DNA from: Gordonia desulfuricans NBRC 100010
GTDB lineage: Bacteria > Actinomycetota > Actinomycetes > Mycobacteriales > Mycobacteriaceae
Assembly (NCBI RefSeq): GCF_001485495.1
Contig: NZ_BCNF01000008.1
Coordinates: forward strand, 42,232-106,231
Length of the DNA: 64,000 nt
Reading direction: 5' to 3'
Part shown: piece by piece, positions 8,526-17,300 of the stretch
Layout: the number at the start of each line of letters is the position of its first letter
Numbering within the stretch: the stretch's first letter is position 1
Made by a program: the position numbers and the translations under genes
Notes under the pieces: generated by a model
What the model saw: the letters and a program-made list of their open reading frames with translations, nothing else
Told to the model about the DNA's origin: nothing
Database searches by the model: none

Positions 8526-9740
8526 TCAGGCGTTGCCCTTGGACCACTTCTCCCACGGGATGTTCCAGTCACCGAGGCCGTCGGTGCCCGGCAGTTCCCC
8601 GCCGACGGTGTTCTTCACGACCACCGGGTCACCGCGCAGCGTGTTGTTCATGACCCACAACGCGTTCTCCGGGCTCAGGTTCAGACATCCGTGGCTGGTG
8701 TTGGTGTTGCCCTGCGCCCACACCGACCACGGGGCCGAGTGGAAGAAGATTCCGCTGTAGGACATGCGGGTCGCATAGTCGACCGGGGTGCGATATCCGT
8801 CGGCCGAACCGACCGGAACACCGTAGGTGGACGAGTCCATGATGATGTTGTCGTGCTTGTCCGACACCAGGTACACGCCGTTGTCGGTGGGCGTGGAGTC
8901 CTTGCCCATCGAGGTCGGCATGGTGCGGATGGTCTTGCCGTTCTGCACGAACGAGACCTGCTTGGTCTTGTCGTCGGCGGTGATGATCATCGAGCGACCC
9001 ACCTTGAACGTCGACTTGACGTTCTCCTGTCCGAACAGGCCGTCACCGAGGTCGATGCCGTAGGTGTTCACCGCGACGCTGACGGTGGTGCCCGGCTTCC
9101 AGTACTCCTTGGGGCGCCACCGCACCTCGGAGTCGCTGATCCAGTAGAAGGCACCCTCGGTGGGCGGGTTGGTGGTGATCTTGATGGCCTGCTGGGCGGC
9201 CTTGCGATCGGGGATCGACTCGTCGAACTTCACCGCCACGGGCTGCCCGACGCCGACGGTCTCACCGTTGCTGGGCGTGAGGTAGGCCTGGGTGAGGCTG
9301 TTGGGGGCTCGGGTGGTGAAGCTGACCTTCTTGGTGCTGGCGCCGCCGACACCGACCGCGTCGGCGGTCAGGGTGTAGGAGCGGTTGTAACCGAGCGCCT
9401 CGGCGCTGGTCCAGCTGGCACCGTCGTCGGACATGGTGCCGGTCAGCTGCGATCCGTCGGCCTTGTTGATACGGACGTTGGTCAGCGCACCCTCGCTGGC
9501 GTTCACCGTGATCGGGGCGCCCGGCTGCACGCCGACGGCGTCGTCGACGAGCGGCTTCTCGCCCCATTCGGTGATGGTCAGGCCCGGCTTGAGCAGATCG
9601 TCGAAGAGCACCGAGCTCGAGACGTCGCTGGAATAGGAGGCTTCCTGCGAGCAGGAGGTGACCAGGGCGACGACGGCCATCAAGACCCCGACGACCAACA
9701 CCATCGACCGAGACCGATGCCGAGTCCGATTGCTCCCCAT
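8526..9740 (-). CDS. L,D-transpeptidase lipoprotein (LppS/LdtMt2-like)
   Basis: 404 residues. It forms 3-3 peptidoglycan cross-links outside the membrane. A lipoprotein signal (hydrophobic VLVVGVLMAVVALVTSC, Cys30) is followed by two Ig-like domains (about 45-250) and a YkuD catalytic domain with HSAPWS and SHGCLN, the nucleophile being Cys352. The ATG at 9740 is chosen because the signal peptide starts there; the frame is open far upstream but without sense. It is a paralogue of the protein at 11186-12391, sharing TMPTSMGKDSTPT and IMDSSTYGVPV. Confidence 0.92.
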   Translation of the reverse strand: MGSNRTRHRSRSMVLVVGVLMAVVALVTSCSQEASYSSDVSSSVLFDDLLKPGLTITEWGEKPLVDDAVGVQPGAPITVNASEGALTNVRINKADGSQLTGTMSDDGASWTSAEALGYNRSYTLTADAVGVGGASTKKVSFTTRAPNSLTQAYLTPSNGETVGVGQPVAVKFDESIPDRKAAQQAIKITTNPPTEGAFYWISDSEVRWRPKEYWKPGTTVSVAVNTYGIDLGDGLFGQENVKSTFKVGRSMIITADDKTKQVSFVQNGKTIRTMPTSMGKDSTPTDNGVYLVSDKHDNIIMDSSTYGVPVGSADGYRTPVDYATRMSYSGIFFHSAPWSVWAQGNTNTSHGCLNLSPENALWVMNNTLRGDPVVVKNTVGGELPGTDGLGDWNIPWEKWSKGNA

Positions 9741-9806
9741 GTCACTCCAAAACCTCACGGGGCCACCACTGTCTGGCCCACAACTGACCTGCTGCCTCGC
9801 ACCCAG

Positions 9807-9835
9807 AGTGTACGAGAACTCGGGAATGCCCGAGT
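9807..9835 (-). promoter_or_regulatory. candidate promoter and operator of the first L,D-transpeptidase gene
   Basis: On the minus strand TACACT (9812-9807) is a plausible -10 element. Immediately upstream, in the -35 region, is the dyad ACTCGGG-AATG-CCCGAGT (9818-9835) with perfect 7-bp arms. The layout suggests a regulated promoter about 70 bp before the start codon. Confidence 0.35.
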
Positions 9836-9996
9836 CGGTCGGCCGCATGACATCCGGGGTCCGCGCCGGGGGTCCGGCGCGGATGAGATGACGTGAGCCG
9901 ACATGAATGAACGCCCCGTGCACAGCGGGGCGTCCATGCCTGCCGACGATGCTACCAGGAGATTTCGCAGAACCAGTCCGACATACCGGGCGATGT

Positions 9997-10605
9997 CTAG
10001 TGCGGCGTCGGGGTGTCGGTCGGGCCTCCGGTGGCCGGGGCGGGCGCATCGGCCCCCTTCGCGGGCCGGCGACGCATCTGGAATCCGACGAGCGTGATGG
10101 CCGCGAAGACCACCGCACCGATGATCACGCCGATCAGCGTCGCCCCGCGGAATCCGGGCGCCTGGACATCGAGAATCCGTTCACCGGCGTGCGCCCCGTT
10201 ACCCGCGCCGAGCACGATCCCCAGGGTCAGCAGGTTGGGGATCGACACGACGATGGCCAGGATCAGGAACGCCGGGACGAAGAACTTGCGCCGCGACCAG
10301 CGTCGGGCACCGAACGCCAGGAACAGGAACAGCAGCGTCACCAGGGTGCACACCAGACCGAATCCGAGGCCGGTGAGAATCCCCTGCCCCATGCTCTCGG
10401 CGGCCATGTTGCCCACCCGCTGCGCCCACCATCGCGGCAGGAACGCGGCCAGGATGAAGTAGGCCGCGACGACCACCGCGATGAGGATGACCGTCCAGAC
10501 CGTCTTCTTGGCCCACGACGGCCAGCCGGTCTGGACCTTCGCCGGCGACGACGATGGCGGCGGCGGTGGTGGCGGTGTTGACCCTGCCTTGTCGAGAGCT
10601 CCCAT
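9997..10605 (-). CDS. membrane protein of unknown function, four predicted membrane segments
   Basis: 202 residues. A proline-rich cytoplasmic N-terminus (STPPPPPPPSSSP) precedes hydrophobic segments near residues 36-56, 75-100, 110-130 and 155-175 and a basic, proline-rich tail. There is no recognised catalytic motif. An AAGGA ribosome site precedes the ATG at 10605. It lies between two L,D-transpeptidase genes of the same strand, 256 bp from the downstream one, so a cell-envelope role is a guess from position only. Confidence 0.7.
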   Translation of the reverse strand: MGALDKAGSTPPPPPPPSSSPAKVQTGWPSWAKKTVWTVILIAVVVAAYFILAAFLPRWWAQRVGNMAAESMGQGILTGLGFGLVCTLVTLLFLFLAFGARRWSRRKFFVPAFLILAIVVSIPNLLTLGIVLGAGNGAHAGERILDVQAPGFRGATLIGVIIGAVVFAAITLVGFQMRRRPAKGADAPAPATGGPTDTPTPH

Positions 10606-10951
10606 GGTTGTCCATCCTTGTCAGCCGCGACCGTTTACGCCACTGCGCGCGCCGGTGATGCCCGTTTCGGTCTGTCTGCTTCGGTCTGCCCGGTACCGCC
10701 GCCGGAGGCGGCGACGTCGGACCGGCCGCCCTTCGATGGTCGGTGCGGGTCCGAACGCGGGACCGCCCGGGTCTCAGCCGTCCCGCGCGGCGTCGTCGCG
10801 CACGGGTCGAGAACTCCGGCGAGTTCGCAAGGCCGAGACGAGGATCGATCCACCGGAGCCGTCGCGCCGCCCGGCTCCCCCACTCCGTTGCCGTCACCCC
10901 GATGCCGTCACCCGACACCGATCCGACGGACACCGGTACCCGAGTACGAGA
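10606..10951. other. intergenic, no gene recognised
   Basis: About 350 bp between the membrane protein start and the tRNA-Lys terminator. It contains a short direct repeat (TTCGGTCTG twice, about 10667-10689) and no convincing coding frame or RNA gene. Confidence 0.45.
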
Positions 10952-10989
10952 AAACCCCCGCCGCCGGTGATTTCCGGTGGCGGGGGTTT
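10952..10989 (-). terminator. terminator after tRNA-Lys
   Basis: Arms 10952-10967 and 10974-10989 pair over 16 bp with one G-T pair. Read on the minus strand the stem is followed by TTTT, as expected for intrinsic termination 9 nt downstream of the tRNA. Confidence 0.8.
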
Positions 10990-10997
10990 CCCGTCGG

Positions 10998-11070
<73 letters not shown>

Positions 11071-11185
11071 TTGGCCTTGGCTCCGCGTTCCGCTCCTTGA
11101 GCCGAAGAGAACATTACATGACAGTTTGCCGAGATATGAAATCGCCTGGTCAGGACGGGTTTTGGGCGCAATCCGCGGTGTTGGC

Positions 11186-12391
11186 TCAGGCGTTGCCCTT
11201 CGACCAGACCGACCACGGGACGTTCCAGTCACCGAGTCCGTCATCCCCCGGCAAGGTGGGTCCGACGGCGTTCTCGACGGTGACGATGTCGCCACGCTTG
11301 GCGTGCTGGAGGAACCATTCGGCGTTCTCCGGGCTCACGTTGAGGCAGCCGTTGCTGACGTCGTCGACCCCCTGATCACCCAGTGACCAGGGCGCGGAGT
11401 GCACATAGATGCCGCTGTAGGAGATCCGGGTGGCGTCATAGACCACCTCGCGATAGCCGCCGGCCGAATTCACCGGGACACCATAGGTCGATGAGTCCAT
11501 GATCACACTCGGCTCCCGCTCGGCCACGATGTAGGTGCCGTTGTTGGTGGGGGTCGAGTCCTTGCCCATCGAGGTCGGCATGGTCTTCACCACCTTGCCG
11601 TTGACTGTGATGGTGATCATGTGGGTCTTGTCGTCGGCGGCCGCGACAAAGCTGCGACCCACCGTGAAGTGCGTGTTCAGTGTGTTGTCGCCGTACACGC
11701 CGTCACCGAGGTCGATGCCTTTTGTGTTCACCTTCACACTCACCTTGGTGCCGGGCTTCCAGAAGTGTTCCGGACGCCACCGCACCATCGAGTCGTTGAC
11801 CCAGTAGAACGCCCCCTGCACCGGCGGATCGGTGGTGACGGTGATCGCCTGCTGCGCGTTCTTCTTGTCGGTGATCGGCTGATCGAAGTTGATCATCACC
11901 GGCTGCCCGACGCCGACGGTCTCGCCGTCGTCGGTGACGCTGGTCGCACTCGCCGTCGAATCCGCCGAGGCCGTGGAGAACCCGAGTTTGCGTGCGCCGG
12001 TCCCCTGCACACCGTCGGCCGCGGCGGTCAGCGTGTAGTGCGTGCCGAAGTCGAGTCCGTCGGTGGCGGTCCACGTGGAGCCGTCGGACGACATCGAGCC
12101 CGCGACCGGACCGTCGGGCCCGGTGACGGTCACCGACGTCAGGCCGCCCTCGTGAGCGGTCACCGTCAGCGGCGCACCGGGCATCACACCCACCGCATCG
12201 TCGCGGACCGGACGGTTGCCCCACCCGGTCACATCGATCGTCGGTTGCCCCAGAGAACTCAGCGCCGGCACGTCACCCACCGTGTCCGGATACGACGACG
12301 ACGCCGTGCAACCTGGCATAACGGTCACAGCGGCGCCGACGGTGAGTAGGAGGAGCGCGTTTCGGGCACGATGGCCCCGCGCGGGGATCAC
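11186..12391 (-). CDS. L,D-transpeptidase lipoprotein with SNGC active-site motif
   Basis: 401 residues from the GTG at 12391, which overlaps the TGA of the upstream DUF3618 gene (GTGA). A hydrophobic leader ends in VMPGC (Cys28), a weak lipobox, then two Ig-like domains and a YkuD domain with HSAPWS and SNGCLN; the nucleophile is Cys349. The His of the usual SHGC is Asn here. By position next to DUF3618 and bcp it is the equivalent of Rv2518c (LppS/LdtMt2). It should make 3-3 cross-links in peptidoglycan; the substitution may change activity. Internal starts are possible, but the leader supports this one. Confidence 0.9.
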   Translation of the reverse strand: MIPARGHRARNALLLLTVGAAVTVMPGCTASSSYPDTVGDVPALSSLGQPTIDVTGWGNRPVRDDAVGVMPGAPLTVTAHEGGLTSVTVTGPDGPVAGSMSSDGSTWTATDGLDFGTHYTLTAAADGVQGTGARKLGFSTASADSTASATSVTDDGETVGVGQPVMINFDQPITDKKNAQQAITVTTDPPVQGAFYWVNDSMVRWRPEHFWKPGTKVSVKVNTKGIDLGDGVYGDNTLNTHFTVGRSFVAAADDKTHMITITVNGKVVKTMPTSMGKDSTPTNNGTYIVAEREPSVIMDSSTYGVPVNSAGGYREVVYDATRISYSGIYVHSAPWSLGDQGVDDVSNGCLNVSPENAEWFLQHAKRGDIVTVENAVGPTLPGDDGLGDWNVPWSVWSKGNA

Positions 12392-12609
12392 GCCATGATC
12401 CTGCGGATGACGAGGAGCGCGACGACCGCCCCGACACCGACCAGGGTGTACTTGACCGGCGGCTTGTTGAGTGTCGCCAGCGCGGTGGCCTTGGCGTCGT
12501 CGGCCAGCCGCTGCGGATTGGCGCGCGCAGCCAGCTCGTCGAGCGTGTTGGCCAGGTCTTCGCGGGCCTTCGCGATGTCCTGCTCGATACGGTCGGTATC
12601 CCCGGCCAC
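12388..12609 (-). CDS. DUF3618 small membrane protein
   Basis: 73 residues, equivalent to Rv2520c (75). A charged helical N-terminus (DTDRIEQDIAKAREDLANTLDELAAR) typical of DUF3618 is followed by one membrane segment near residues 53-70 (YTLVGVGAVVALLVI) and a short basic end. The GTG at 12609 has a GGGAGGA ribosome site 4 nt away. It overlaps the L,D-transpeptidase start by 4 nt, so the two are probably translated together. Function unknown; an anchoring or regulatory role at the envelope is an inference. Confidence 0.85.
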   Translation of the reverse strand: MAGDTDRIEQDIAKAREDLANTLDELAARANPQRLADDAKATALATLNKPPVKYTLVGVGAVVALLVIRRIMA

Positions 12610-12767
12610 GTGGTCCTCCCAGAGAGATGAAAAGGTTGGCGAGACGCCCTGTCACATCCGCCCGACACACCAAGGGCCGGGCGAAGACACCCGGCTCGAG
12701 GCACAGCACAGCGAAATGCATCACAAGGCTACGCCATCGCCGCAACCGTACGTGGTCTCCGATGGGC

Positions 12768-12773
12768 TAGCCT
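12768..12773 (+). promoter_or_regulatory. -10 element of bcp (leaderless)
   Basis: TAGCCT lies 7 nt before the ATG at 12781, without a ribosome site. Confidence 0.4.
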
Positions 12774-12780
12774 GAGCGTC

Positions 12781-13254
12781 ATGTCAGGTACTCAGCGTCT
12801 CGAGGTGGGCGACCGCGCCCCGGCGTTCACCCTGCCGGACGCCCATGGCAACCCGGTCTCCCTGTCCGACTACGCCGGACAGAAGGTGATCGTCTACTTC
12901 TATCCCGCCGCGTCGACCCCGGGATGCACCAAGCAGGCCTGCGACTTCCGCGACAACCTGGCCGAGCTGAACGACGCCGGGATCGCGGTGGTCGGGATCT
13001 CACCGGACAAACCCGCCAAACTCGAGAAGTTCATCGAGAAGGAGGGCCTGACCTTCCCGCTGCTGAGCGACCCGGAGAAGACGGTGCTCACCGAGTGGGG
13101 TGCGTTCGGCGAGAAGAAGCTGTACGGCAAGGTCGTCACCGGCGTGATCCGCTCGACGTTCCTGGTGGCCGAGGACGGCACCGTCGCCGAGGCCCAGTAC
13201 AACGTCCGCGCCACCGGGCACGTCGCCAAACTGCGTCGTGACCTGTCGGTCTGA
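12781..13254 (+). CDS. bcp: thioredoxin-dependent peroxiredoxin Bcp
   Basis: 157 residues. It reduces hydrogen and organic peroxides using thioredoxin. The AhpC/TSA fold is clear: peroxidatic Cys49 in ASTPGCTKQAC and resolving Cys54 five residues on, the atypical 2-Cys Bcp/PrxQ arrangement, followed by LSDPEKTVLTEWGAFGEK. It is divergent from the DUF3618/Ldt pair as in Rv2520c-Rv2521. Confidence 0.95.
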   Translation: MSGTQRLEVGDRAPAFTLPDAHGNPVSLSDYAGQKVIVYFYPAASTPGCTKQACDFRDNLAELNDAGIAVVGISPDKPAKLEKFIEKEGLTFPLLSDPEKTVLTEWGAFGEKKLYGKVVTGVIRSTFLVAEDGTVAEAQYNVRATGHVAKLRRDLSV

Positions 13255-13298
13255 TCCCCGACCGCGCACCCTTCCCACCGGATGAGCCCGCCAGTCAC

Positions 13299-13916
13299 AT
13301 GACCCCCCAGCCCCTGGTCCCCCGTAAACGACCGACGCAGGAACGCAGCAAACGCAAGTTCTCGGCGATGTTGTCGTCGGCGCGGGAACTGCTGATCGAC
13401 GTCGGATTCGAATCCCTCACCTGTGAGGAGATCGCCGCACGCGCCGAGGTGCCGATCGGCACGCTCTACCAGTACTTCGCCAACAAGTACGTGATCGTGT
13501 GCGAGCTCGACCGCCAGGACACCGTCGCCGTGCGCGAGGAGCTCACCGAGTTCGCCACCGAGGTGCCGTCGCTGGAGTGGCCGGCGCTGCTCGAGAAGTT
13601 CCTCGACCATCTCGCCGCCCTGTGGCGAGACGATCCGTCACGGCGCGCGGTGTGGCTGGCGGTGCAGTCCACCCCAGCCACCCGGGCCACCGCTTCGGAG
13701 AACGAACTCGTTCTGGCGCAACAGGTCTCACGCCTGATCGCACCGCTGACCCCGTCGCAGCGCGACCGGCGCGACATGATGTCGCAGGTCCTGGTGCACA
13801 CCGCCTACTCGTTGCTGAGTTTCTCGGTGCAGGACGGCCACGACCACGACGAGACCGTCGCCGAACTCAAGCGGATGCTCGCCGGCTATCTCCTCCTGGA
13901 GGAGGCCTCGGCCTGA
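13299..13916 (+). CDS. TetR family transcriptional regulator
   Basis: 205 residues. The N-terminal helix-turn-helix is typical (SARELLIDVGFESLTCEEIA, then VPIGTLYQYFANKYVIVCEL), and the rest is an all-helical ligand domain with no clue to the ligand. It is transcribed toward acpS-fas, convergently, with 27 bp between stops. No operator was assigned. The ATG at 13299 has no strong ribosome site. It takes the place between bcp and acpS where M. tuberculosis has Rv2522c, so it is not a conserved part of the block. Confidence 0.88.
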   Translation: MTPQPLVPRKRPTQERSKRKFSAMLSSARELLIDVGFESLTCEEIAARAEVPIGTLYQYFANKYVIVCELDRQDTVAVREELTEFATEVPSLEWPALLEKFLDHLAALWRDDPSRRAVWLAVQSTPATRATASENELVLAQQVSRLIAPLTPSQRDRRDMMSQVLVHTAYSLLSFSVQDGHDHDETVAELKRMLAGYLLLEEASA

Positions 13917-13943
13917 ACCGGCGGACGCCTCCCGCAGGCCGCA

Positions 13944-14333
13944 TCACTCCTCGAGGATCGCCACGGCCGCGGCGCTGGGGCCGTCATGCGTCAGCGAGAC
14001 GTGCACGCGGGTGTCCCGGAGGTGCTCGGCGATCTCGCCGGCCAGCCGGACGGCCGGTCGGCCCCAGTTGTCGGTGACCACCTCGATGTCGCTGTGCCGG
14101 ATCAACGGCAACAGCGGGGTCCGCGCGAATCGGCTCACCGACCACGCCTTGATCACGGCTTCCTTGGCCGCCCACCGCGCGGCCAGATGCCGCGCGTCGT
14201 CGCCGGTGCCCGCCGCCGAGTCCCGACGCTCGCCGACCGTGAAACGGTCGGCGAACGTCGTACCCGGCTGGGTGAGTTGCTCGGCGAACTCCGGGACGGA
14301 CACGATGTCGATCCCGATTCCCAGCACTGCCAT
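13944..14333 (-). CDS. acpS: holo-[acyl-carrier-protein] synthase
   Basis: 129 residues. It transfers 4'-phosphopantetheine from CoA to the serine of the ACP domain of the FAS-I encoded just upstream. Family motifs are GIGIDIVSVPEF at the N-terminus and WAAKEAVIKAW in the middle, with VSLTHDGPSAAAV near the end. The ATG at 14333 is 2 nt after the fas stop, so the pair is one operon. The frame is open further upstream inside fas, but the family N-terminus begins here. Confidence 0.95.
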   Translation of the reverse strand: MAVLGIGIDIVSVPEFAEQLTQPGTTFADRFTVGERRDSAAGTGDDARHLAARWAAKEAVIKAWSVSRFARTPLLPLIRHSDIEVVTDNWGRPAVRLAGEIAEHLRDTRVHVSLTHDGPSAAAVAILEE

Positions 14334-14335
14334 GG

Positions 14336-17300
14336 TCAGCCCGCGTATCCCGGGGTGGCGTAGGCGTCGGTCGCCGACAGCCGTGCCGACGGGTCGAGCA
14401 GCAGGCCGGCCTCGGCGTCGTGCTCGTCGAGGGCCTCGTCGAAGCGGCGGTTCGCCGGACGACGGTAGGCGGCCTCGCCACCGCACATGGCCTCCAGCAG
14501 GCGCTGGTTGCCGTTGCGCTCACGCTCGGCGGCCGCGGTGCGGTAGACCTCGCGCTGGGCCTCGGGCAGGCTGGCGATGAACGCCTCCGGATGGACCACC
14601 GCGATCAGCCCGGACACATGCCCGAAGCCGAGGCTGGTCAGCAGACCGGCCTTGAGCGGGAACCGCTCCCCCATCCGCAGGGTCTCGCGCGGCCACACCA
14701 GGTGCGGGTACTCGCGCATCTTCTCGTCGACGCAGTCCAGGCTGCGGTTCGGCGGGATGACGCCGTCGCGCAGCACCTGGCACAGCCCGATCAGCTGGAA
14801 GGCCGCCGCACCGCCCTTGGCGTGTCCGGTCAGCGACTTCTGCGACACCACGAACAGCGGGGCACCGTCACCGCGACCGATCGCACCGGCCAGCCGCTCG
14901 TGCAGCTCGGACTCGTTGGGATCGTTGGCGCGGGTGGAGGTGTCGTGCTTGGACACCACCGCCACGTCGTCGGCGCCCACACCCAGTGCGCTCAGCGCGC
15001 AGGCCAGCGGCGAGTCGGTGGCACCGCGGGCCGCACCCAGGGCACCGAGGCCCGGGGCCGGAATCGAGGTGTGCACACCGTCACCGAAGCTCTGCGCCCA
15101 GGCGACCACACCGAGGACCGGCAGGCCCATCTGCGCGGCCACGTCACCGCGGGCGAGCAGGATCGTGCCGCCGCCCTGGGACTCGACGAAGCCTCCGCGC
15201 CGACGGTCGTTGGCCCGCGAGTAGCGGCGCTCGTCGATCCCGCGGGCGGCCATCTTGGCCGACTCCGCGGTGGCGGACATGTCACCGAATCCGACGATGC
15301 CCTCGATGCCGAGGTCGTCGAATCCGCCGGCCACCGCGAACAGCGCCTTGCCGAGGCGGATCTTGTCCACACCCTCCTCGACCGACACCGCGGCCGTGGC
15401 GCAGGCGGCGACCGGGTGGATCATCGCGCCGTAGCTGCCGATGTAGGACTGCACGACGTGCGCGGCGACGATGTTCGGCAGCGCCTCCTGCAGGATGTCG
15501 TTGGCCTTGGCCTCGCCGAGCAGCGTGTTGATGTACAGCTCGCGCATCGAGGTCATGCCGCCCATGCCGGTGCCCTGGGTGTTGGCGACCAGACCCGGGT
15601 GCACCCAGCGCATCAGCTCGCTCGGGGTGAAGCCCGAGGAGAGGAAGGCGTCGACGGTGGCGACCAGGTTCCACAGCGCGACCCGGTCGATGGACTCGAC
15701 CATGTCGGCCGACACGCCCCAGCGGGTGGGGTCGAAGCCGGTGGGGATCTGACCGCCGACGGTGCGGGTGAGGGCGAACTTGCGCGGCACGCGGATCTCG
15801 GTGCCGGCCAGGCGCGTCACCTTCCACTCGCCGGTCTCCTCGTCGGCGACGACGCGGGTCTTGCCCGGCTCGGCCGAGGCGAAGGCCCGGGCCTCTGCCT
15901 CCGAGGCGACGGTGAAGGTGAGGTCCTCGTCGAGGAAGACCGAGGTCATCAGCGGCGAGGTGTTGTCGATCATCGCACCGTCGTCGGCGTAGCGGCGGAT
16001 ACCGCAGCGCTCGACCACCGCATCGTGGTACCGCTCGGCGATCTCCGACTCCGCGACCGGGTCACCGGACTCGGTGTCGTACCAGCCCGGCTTGGGCGCG
16101 GTGTCCCAGTTGATCATGCCGGTGTTCCAGGCGAGTTCCAGAACACCTGCGGCGCTGAGCTTCTCGTCGACCTCCATCTCGAAGCGGGTGCGCGCCGAGC
16201 CGTACGGCCCGAGCTCACCGGCGCCGACGATCACCACGAGGTCCTCGGGGCGGGCGTCGATCGGCGCCCACTCCGGACGCAGTCCCTGCTTGGCGCGGGC
16301 CGGTGCCGGCAGCGCCGCGACGGTGATCTGCTCGTCGGCGTCGACGGCCTCATCGGTGTCGGGGCCGGCGGCGTCGGCGGCCTGCGAGGCCAGCGCCTTC
16401 AGGTCGATCGACGGGTCGAGCCCACCGGTGAAGTCGGCGGTGACCGCGGTCTCCCGGGCGGTGGCGCGGGTGTTGGCCTCGCACAGCCCCAGCAGGTTGG
16501 TGGCCATCTCCTCGGTGGTCCAGGTGCGGACCCCGGCGGCCTCGACGGCGTCGACGAGCCCGTCGTTGTGGCCCATCAGACCGGTGCCCTTGACCCAGCC
16601 GATCAGGGCGTGGGCCAGCGTGGTCCGTGAACCCCAGTCCTCGGCGGCCCACCGGTTGGTGAGCGCGTCGAGGGCGGCCTTGGACTCGCCGTAGGCACCG
16701 TCACCGCCGAACAGACCGCGGTTGGGCGATCCGGGCAGCACGACGTGCAGACGGGCCGCGAGATCGTGGTCGGCGCCGATGTCGGACAGACCGGCGATCA
16801 GCCGCTCCACCGACCACAACAGCACCTTCATCTCCAGCTCGGCGCGACCGCCGGCGTCGGTGAGATCACCGGCGACGCGCGGGGCGGCGAACGGGAACAG
16901 CAGCGTCGGCTTCAGCGCCGGCTTGACCACCGCGGTGGTGCCGCCGAGGTTCTCGGTCTGCTCGCCGCCCAGCCAGGCGACGAGGTCGTCGATGTCGGTG
17001 TAGGAGGCCATGTTCGCCGGGGCCACCCACAGGGCGGCGTCGTGGCGGGCATGGGTGCGGTAGAGCTCCTTGTAGAAGGCCAGGCGACCGGAGTCCAGAC
17101 GCGAGGTGGTGGCGACGACGGTCGCACCACCGGCGAGCAGGCCACCGACCACCGATGCGGCGATCGAGCCCTTGCTGGCGCCGGTCACCACGGCGACCTC
17201 GTTGCTCCAGCGACCGGTCCCGGGTGCCTGTGCGGCGGACACGATCTCGCCGAAGGCGCGCTCGTGCACCGGGTTCCCGGCAGCGGCGGCCTTGGCCTGC

